Shown here piece by piece: positions 5,907 to 10,047 of a stretch of 10,047 nt of DNA (its first letter is position 1; each line of letters opens with the position of its first letter). Below the pieces are notes generated by a model that was not told the origin of the DNA, searched no databases, and saw only the letters and a list, made by a program, of their open reading frames with translations. Both the position numbers and the translations under genes were made by a program. Source of the stretch: Campylobacteraceae bacterium (GTDB lineage Bacteria; Campylobacterota; Campylobacteria; Campylobacterales; Sulfurovaceae); NCBI GenBank assembly GCA_027023145.1, contig JALVWV010000193.1:1-10047 (forward strand). Direction: 5' to 3'.

Positions 5907-6296
5907 ATGAAATGCATCAAGACAGCTGACGCACCCGAAGCGATTGGCCCCTATTCACAGGCCGTCAAAGTACGGGGATTCATCTACACGTCCGGGCAAA
6001 TCGCCCTCATGCCCAACGGAGAACTGGCCGGTACGGATGTGGAAACCCAGACCCATCAGGTACTCAAAAATCTCCACTATGTTCTCGAAGCATCTGGAGC
6101 CCACCTCAACGATGTGGTCAAGACGACGATTTATCTCTCCGATATGAATGATTTTGCCCAGGTCAATGCCATCTATGGCCGCTACTTCGGGACGCATCGT
6201 CCGGCACGCAGTACCGTAGAAGTCTCTCGTCTCCCAAAAGATGTCAAGATTGAGATCGACTGCATCGCTGTAGCGGATGCCAACATGCGTTTTTGA
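5907..6296 (+). CDS. ridA: RidA family reactive intermediate/imine deaminase
   Basis: RidA hydrolyses reactive enamine/imine intermediates (for example 2-aminoacrylate from PLP enzymes) to keto acids and ammonia, protecting PLP enzymes. The 129-residue protein has the full family pattern: APEAIGPYSQAVKV at the N-terminus, IYTSGQIAL, TQTHQVLKNLHYVLEASG, and the active-site segment RPARSTVEVSRLPKDVKIEIDCIAV. Arg101 is the carboxylate-binding arginine that marks deaminase-active RidA (Arg105 in well-studied members). Length and motif order are normal. The AAGGAG at 5896-5901 overlaps the stop of the lipoprotein gene and lies 5 bases before ATG. Its TGA stop is followed directly by the ribosome-binding site of the next gene. 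Confidence 0.93.
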   Translation: MKCIKTADAPEAIGPYSQAVKVRGFIYTSGQIALMPNGELAGTDVETQTHQVLKNLHYVLEASGAHLNDVVKTTIYLSDMNDFAQVNAIYGRYFGTHRPARSTVEVSRLPKDVKIEIDCIAVADANMRF

Positions 6297-6304
6297 GGCG
6301 ATCC

Positions 6305-6835
6305 ATGGAAAAAAATGTTGGGCGAATATTTGTGATTGCCGGAAGTATGTTTGGTGTCGCAATACTGCTCATCAGCCCATTGGAAGCGTACGACAGCCAC
6401 CACCCGGATCCCATGGCGATTCTTAATGGCCGTGGGAGTCATTCCCATCCCGTCGCGAAAAAAGAGGTAAAAGAGGATAGCGCGACCAAAGGGATCCAGC
6501 CCTGGCGCATGTACAAACGACGCAAAGAGGGGCGATATGTCATCAAGCCTGAGCCTTACAGCATCGACTCGAAAAAAAGTGACCCCGAGCTTCTTGGTCC
6601 CCAGCGAACCATACAGACAGCCGAGACAGTCGCGGAAACGGCTGCCCCCGTACCAAAAGCTGTGACCTCTCCGGCTCCCCCGGCTCCATCCGCACCCAAA
6701 GCGCCGGATGCCGGGATGACCCGTGATGCATGTATCGGTATGATTGGGCAGGAAAAATTCGACGCTTATGTTCAGAAATACGGAGGAGAAAAAGGGGCGA
6801 TCCACCGGTGCCTCATCCTCAAAAGGCTGCGCTGA
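6305..6835 (+). CDS. Exported proline-rich protein of unknown function with C-terminal two-cysteine module
   Basis: A 176-residue protein. Residues 7-28 form a hydrophobic signal sequence or anchor, with a plausible cleavage site after LEA (28). A basic, low-complexity region follows (KKEVKEDSATKG, YKRRKEGRYVIKPEPY). Residues of about 110-137 are a Pro/Ala-rich linker. The last about 38 residues form a compact, probably helical module with Cys143 and Cys169 (DACIGMIGQEKF ... GAIHRCLILKRL) that could form a disulfide in the periplasm. The ATG at 6305 is preferred over an upstream TTG at 6293, because GAGG (6295-6298) sits 6 bases before it and the signal sequence begins properly. No family is recognised. 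It follows ridA by 8 bp and probably shares its transcript. Confidence 0.75.
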   Translation: MEKNVGRIFVIAGSMFGVAILLISPLEAYDSHHPDPMAILNGRGSHSHPVAKKEVKEDSATKGIQPWRMYKRRKEGRYVIKPEPYSIDSKKSDPELLGPQRTIQTAETVAETAAPVPKAVTSPAPPAPSAPKAPDAGMTRDACIGMIGQEKFDAYVQKYGGEKGAIHRCLILKRLR

Positions 6836-6870
6836 TAGGGCGTTTCAAAAAAACTTAATGATCGTTTGGG

Positions 6871-6876
6871 TATAAT
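6871..6876 (+). promoter_or_regulatory. Sigma-70 -10 element for rplU-rpmA
   Basis: TATAAT preceded by TTTGGG, 41 bases before the rplU ATG. It lies in the 82-bp gap after the proline-rich protein gene. An A-rich run (6847-6853) stands where a -35 would be; no TTGACA-like sequence is seen. Confidence 0.65.
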
Positions 6877-6917
6877 CTCGAACTTTTTCCAAGAGATACA
6901 CAATTAAAGGGTTTGCA

Positions 6918-7226
6918 ATGTACGCAATCATCAAGGCAAGCGGTCAGCAGTTCAAGGTTCAAGAGGGTGATATCATCGCCTTCGACAAAATGGGTCTTGA
7001 GCCAAAAAGCGCCGTCGAATTCAAAGAGGTTTTGGCACTCAGCAAAGACGGAGATCTGACCGTGGGAACTCCCCTCGTTGACGGTGCCGTCGTCCAAGGC
7101 GAAGTGATCAATGAAGGTCGTGACAAAAAAGTCATTATTTATAAAAAACGACGCAGAAAAGATTCCAAGCTCAAGCGTGGTTTCCGCCGTGATTTCACAC
7201 GCGTTCGTATTACTAAAATCGGATAA
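6918..7226 (+). CDS. rplU: 50S ribosomal protein bL21
   Basis: A 102-residue large-subunit ribosomal protein that binds 23S rRNA. The start MYAIIKASGQQFKVQEGD is the standard bL21 opening, and the C-terminal KVIIYKKRRRKDSKLKRGFR followed by TRVRITKI is the conserved basic rRNA-binding end. The length is normal. AAAGGG (6906-6911) lies 6 bases before ATG. It is followed after 9 bp by rpmA, the usual pairing. Confidence 0.98.
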   Translation: MYAIIKASGQQFKVQEGDIIAFDKMGLEPKSAVEFKEVLALSKDGDLTVGTPLVDGAVVQGEVINEGRDKKVIIYKKRRRKDSKLKRGFRRDFTRVRITKIG

Positions 7227-7235
7227 GGAGACACT

Positions 7236-7490
7236 ATGGCACACAAAAAAGGTCAAGGATCAACCCAAAACAACCGCGATTCCGCCGGACGACGCCTCGG
7301 CGTCAAGAAATACGGTGGTGAAAGCGTCATCCCCGGTAACATTATCCTCCGTCAGCGTGGTACCAAAGTCCACCCCGGCACTGGTGTCGGTATGGGTAAG
7401 GATCACACCATCTTCGCTCTTGTCGAGGGTGTCGTCAAATTTGAGAACCGTACGGCATCTCAGAAAAAAGTTTCCGTCGTCCCAGCGTAA
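7236..7490 (+). CDS. rpmA: 50S ribosomal protein bL27
   Basis: An 84-residue ribosomal protein whose N-terminal tail reaches the peptidyl-transferase centre. The sequence begins directly with MAHKKGQGSTQNNRDS, so there is no cleavable N-terminal extension of the Firmicute type. It continues with the conserved RRLGVKKYGGE, ILRQRGTKVHPG and GVGMGKDHTIFAL segments. The AAGGAG (7225-7230), which overlaps the rplU stop, lies 5 bases before ATG. A double REP-like hairpin starts 4 bases after its stop. Confidence 0.98.
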   Translation: MAHKKGQGSTQNNRDSAGRRLGVKKYGGESVIPGNIILRQRGTKVHPGTGVGMGKDHTIFALVEGVVKFENRTASQKKVSVVPA

Positions 7491-7494
7491 AGCC

Positions 7495-7545
7495 AAAAAG
7501 GGGCTGGGGCTTCAGCCCCATAATACGCGACTGAAGTCGCGTCCC
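7495..7545 (+). repeat. REP-like double hairpin (copy 2), between rpmA and the antiporter
   Basis: Two hairpins in opposite orientation. The first, TGGGGC-TTCA-GCCCCA (7505-7520), is preceded by the same five-A and GGGGC lead as copy 1 near 2489. The second is CGCGAC-TGAA-GTCGCG (7526-7541). The loops TTCA and TGAA are reverse complements, so the second hairpin is an inverted member of the same family, as in REP doublets (BIMEs). The right edge carries TCCCTAA (7542-7548), the inverse of the heptamer seen after metX. There is no U-tract, so intrinsic termination is unlikely, though stable stems could protect the 3' end of rplU-rpmA mRNA. Confidence 0.7.
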
Positions 7546-7588
7546 TAATCACAGCATTCATCACCCACCAAAAACCAATACACCCTTT

Positions 7589-7596
7589 GATATAAT
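7589..7596 (+). promoter_or_regulatory. Sigma-70 -10 element for the NhaP-type antiporter and obgE
   Basis: GATATAAT, preceded by CCCTTT, 29 bases before the antiporter ATG and downstream of the double hairpin. Because the antiporter overlaps obgE by 1 bp, this promoter probably also feeds obgE. No -35 is visible. Confidence 0.6.
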
Positions 7597-7625
7597 ACAC
7601 CTATAAAGACACAAGGGTATTCTCC

Positions 7626-8930
7626 ATGCACTCCTTCAACATTGAAATTACAGTTATGACAATCTTATTGCTGGTCATACTCTCCAATGCTATCTCGATC
7701 AAAAGCCATATCCCCTCGGTTTTTTTGCTGCTTGGAGGGTCGTACGCGATCTATACGTTTTTCCCGGGAGCCATTCCCATCGATCTCAAGACAGAGTTTG
7801 ATGCGTTGGTGATCTCTGCGATCCCCTTGATCTTTATGGCCGATGCGTTGCATTTGCATTTTGAAGACATTCGGCATTATTGGTTTGAGATCTTTTATCT
7901 GGCCGTTATTTCGGTGGCGATCAGCATCGCGGCGGGGGCAAGTTTGTATTATTTTGATCTATTTGCAGGATTAAGCCTCGGGGCGTATGTGACCCTTTTT
8001 GCGATCAACATGGCGACCGATGCGGTGAGTGTCCAGTCGATCCTCTCGCAATTCAGCGGGATCGAGCACCGCACCAAAGTGCTCATTGAGGGAGAGTCGC
8101 TGGGCAACGATGCCACAGCCGTCATTGCTTTTTTCTTCATCGGGTTGCCGTGGATGATGCATGGTCAGATGAGCGTGGGCACGGCGGCACTGGCGTCATT
8201 CAAAGTGTTCAGCCTCAGTACGGTTCTGGGGCTGGTGATCGGCTTTGTCTTTTACCTCTTTCTAAAATTGTTTGACGACAAGCGGAGTGAGTTTTTTGCC
8301 TTTGTCGTCGAAGCGTACGGGGCGTATGTGCTGGCAGAGCATTTTCATATCAGTGGGATTTTGACCCTCATCGTGGCGGTAGTGACGACCAAATTTTACA
8401 TCGATCGAGACATCGAACACCACAAGCTAGAACTCACCCGGGGCGAGAAACGGTACAGTCGCCAGCACCGCCGCAAGCTTCTGAGCCGCTTCGAAGCGAC
8501 GACCCATGAGCGAATGGAATACATCTACGAAATGGCGAGAGAGTTTGGTTACATCGCGGCGGTTGTGATCTTTTTCCTGCTGGCTGAGATGGTGGATTTT
8601 TCGACGTTGCTATCGTATTGGAAAGAGATCCTCGTGATGTTTGGGGTGACGACGCTCATCCGGGCACTCTCGATGGCCAAATTTGCCTTCCTCGGGGATA
8701 AAACCGAGGCGATTAAGCCGGTAGGAATCAAGGGGTGGTTTATTCTCACGTTCAGTGGGATGAAGGGTGCTCTGTCGATCATACTGGTACATATGCTGCC
8801 GCATGATCTACCCTACCGTGAGCTCTTCGAGTCAGTGACAGTGGGGGTCGTGGTGCTCTCTATCTTTGTTTATGGTAGTATTCTGTGGGTATATTTTATG
8901 TTTTTTGACAAGGAAAAGGAAATAATTTAA
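7626..8930 (+). CDS. Na+/H+ antiporter, CPA1/NhaP type
   Basis: A 434-residue inner-membrane exchanger, probably swapping Na+ (or K+) for H+. CPA1 signatures are intact: INMATDAVSVQSIL (the ATD-P/A-V motif), IEGESLGNDATAVIAF with the ion-binding Asn161-Asp162 pair, and GMKGALSIILVHMLP (the G-x-K/R-GAL-S motif). A charged stretch at about residues 258-305 (IDRDIEHHKLELTRGEKRYSRQHRR) forms a cytoplasmic loop. There is no long C-terminal regulatory tail. AAGGG (7613-7617) lies 8 bases before ATG. The gene has its own promoter and its stop overlaps obgE (TAATG). It lies where obgE normally follows rpmA directly. Confidence 0.9.
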   Translation: MHSFNIEITVMTILLLVILSNAISIKSHIPSVFLLLGGSYAIYTFFPGAIPIDLKTEFDALVISAIPLIFMADALHLHFEDIRHYWFEIFYLAVISVAISIAAGASLYYFDLFAGLSLGAYVTLFAINMATDAVSVQSILSQFSGIEHRTKVLIEGESLGNDATAVIAFFFIGLPWMMHGQMSVGTAALASFKVFSLSTVLGLVIGFVFYLFLKLFDDKRSEFFAFVVEAYGAYVLAEHFHISGILTLIVAVVTTKFYIDRDIEHHKLELTRGEKRYSRQHRRKLLSRFEATTHERMEYIYEMAREFGYIAAVVIFFLLAEMVDFSTLLSYWKEILVMFGVTTLIRALSMAKFAFLGDKTEAIKPVGIKGWFILTFSGMKGALSIILVHMLPHDLPYRELFESVTVGVVVLSIFVYGSILWVYFMFFDKEKEII

Positions 8931-10045
8931 TGTTTGTAGACAGTGTAGAATTGACATTCAGTTCAGGGAAGGGGGGTGCAGGTGCGGTCTCCTTCTGGAC
9001 GGAGAAGTTTGTCGTAAACGGTGGACCCGACGGCGGTGATGGAGGTCGGGGTGGTTCGATCTATTTCAAAGTGGACAACAACACCGATACCCTCTCTGCC
9101 CTGCGTGGCCGTCGCCACATCAAAGCCGAAAACGGTCGCCCAGGTGAAGGGCGCAAAAAATACGGTCGCAGCGGCAAAGACACCACCGTCACCGTCCCCC
9201 CCGGTACGCAGGTGATCGATCGGGAGACCGGTGAGGTGCTCCTTGATCTCGTCGAAGAGGGCACCGTCGTCAAATTCCTCGAAGGGGGCAAAGGGGGCAT
9301 GGGCAACACCCATTTCAAAAGTTCCACCAACCAGCGCCCCACCTATGCCCAGCCCGGTCTCCCTGGTGAGACCCGTGAGGTGCGGCTTGAGATGAAGATG
9401 ATTGCCGATGTGGGGTTGGTGGGCTTCCCCAATGTAGGCAAATCGACCCTTATCTCTACCCTTTCCAATGCCCGTCCGCAGGTGGCCAACTATGAGTTTA
9501 CGACGTTGACCCCCAAACTGGGTGTGGTATCGGTCGGTGAATACGACTCGTTTATGATGGCAGACATCCCCGGGATCATCGAAGGAGCCAGTGACGGACG
9601 GGGATTGGGGCTGGAGTTTTTGCGCCACATTGAGCGAACACGGACACTGCTGTTGTTGATCGATGCGACCAATTACCGGGAGATGAAGTATCAGTACGAG
9701 ATCCTCAAGGAGGAGCTTGCCCGCTACTCTTCTGAGCTCGCTGCACGCCCTCATGCTGTGGCGATCACCAAGATCGACGCCTTTAGCCCTGAAGAAGTGA
9801 ACGAGAAGACCGAGGGATTCCTGGCGGATCTGGGACTCGCCCCCAACGATGCCCTTGGAAAATTGACGGCTGACCCTGCACTTGAGAGTTACATGCAACC
9901 CCGTGAGGAGTGGGAAGCATTTGATGTCAGCGTACCAGTGTTTGTCCTCCCCATTTCGGCCGTGGCGCAAACCAACACCGAAGCGTTGCGCTATGCGCTG
10001 GCCGAATCGGCTAAAGCGGAAACGAAAAAGAGTGAAGAGGAGTAA
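8930..10045 (+). CDS. obgE: Obg-family GTPase, ribosome assembly factor
   Basis: A GTPase that binds the 50S subunit late in assembly and links it to stress and growth control. The 371-residue protein has the glycine-rich Obg fold at residues 1-160 (SSGKGGAGAVSF, NGGPDGGDGGRGG, GGKGGMGNTHF), then the G domain: G1 GFPNVGKS (165-172), the switch I threonines in YEFTTLTP, G3 DIPG (212-215) with GIIEGASDGRGLG, G4 TKID (280-283) and G5 ISA (342-344). The usual G4 is NKxD, so Thr280 is a variant. The G4-G5 interval is about 58 residues, longer than about 28 in E. coli ObgE. There is no OCT domain; the tail is a short charged run (KAETKKSEEE). Its ATG overlaps the antiporter stop, with AAAGGA (8915-8920) 9 bases upstream. 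Confidence 0.95.
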   Translation: MFVDSVELTFSSGKGGAGAVSFWTEKFVVNGGPDGGDGGRGGSIYFKVDNNTDTLSALRGRRHIKAENGRPGEGRKKYGRSGKDTTVTVPPGTQVIDRETGEVLLDLVEEGTVVKFLEGGKGGMGNTHFKSSTNQRPTYAQPGLPGETREVRLEMKMIADVGLVGFPNVGKSTLISTLSNARPQVANYEFTTLTPKLGVVSVGEYDSFMMADIPGIIEGASDGRGLGLEFLRHIERTRTLLLLIDATNYREMKYQYEILKEELARYSSELAARPHAVAITKIDAFSPEEVNEKTEGFLADLGLAPNDALGKLTADPALESYMQPREEWEAFDVSVPVFVLPISAVAQTNTEALRYALAESAKAETKKSEEE

Positions 10046-10047
10046 CC

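Noticed and set aside
8963..9970. Long open frame on the minus strand opposite obgE (335 codons)
   Set aside because: It is the antisense of a certain Obg gene with codon-biased third positions; the translation has no recognisable domain and no ribosome-binding site.
1..10047. CRISPR array, prophage, transposase, tRNA or rRNA
   Set aside because: No regularly spaced long repeats, phage genes, transposase motifs or structured RNA genes were seen on either strand.

Overview
The window reads as a chromosomal segment of a free-living, probably sulfur-oxidising member of the Campylobacterota (Sulfuricurvum/Sulfurimonas/Sulfurovum-like). The lineage is inferred from protein character, from the metX and xseB-nitrilase-ThiF gene order, and from promoters that show a strong GNTATAAT-type -10 without a recognisable -35. 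No rRNA or other marker fixes the genus. All recognised genes lie on the + strand and the region is densely packed, with many 1-11 bp overlaps.

Left edge (1-1212): a type II toxin-antitoxin pair, in which a Phd-like/UPF0175-like antitoxin (cut by the window edge) overlaps a DUF3368 PIN-domain toxin by 4 bp. The toxin overlaps arfB, a ribosome-rescue peptidyl-tRNA hydrolase, by 11 bp.

1213-4248: metX (homoserine O-acyltransferase, methionine synthesis) with its own promoter. A repeat-rich intergenic spacer follows, with a TTAGG heptamer array, an AT-rich hairpin and a REP-like hairpin. Next is a tightly overlapping trio: xseB (exonuclease VII small subunit), a nitrilase-fold protein lacking the catalytic Cys and Lys, and a short ThiF/MoeB-like adenylyltransferase lacking the zinc cysteines.

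4249-6835: a KefB/NapA-like cation:proton antiporter with its own promoter, a small lipoprotein, ridA (reactive enamine/imine deaminase), and an exported proline-rich protein of unknown function with a C-terminal two-cysteine module.

6836-10045: rplU-rpmA (ribosomal proteins bL21 and bL27), a double REP-like hairpin element, a CPA1/NhaP-type Na+/H+ antiporter with its own promoter, then obgE, a ribosome-assembly GTPase. The usual rplU-rpmA-obgE cluster is therefore split by the antiporter gene.

I see no CRISPR array, prophage, transposase, tRNA or rRNA. The observations most worth following are a REP-like hairpin present twice with a compensatory base-pair change, the two adjacent enzyme homologues that have lost hallmark residues, and the coupling of a PIN toxin to a ribosome-rescue gene.
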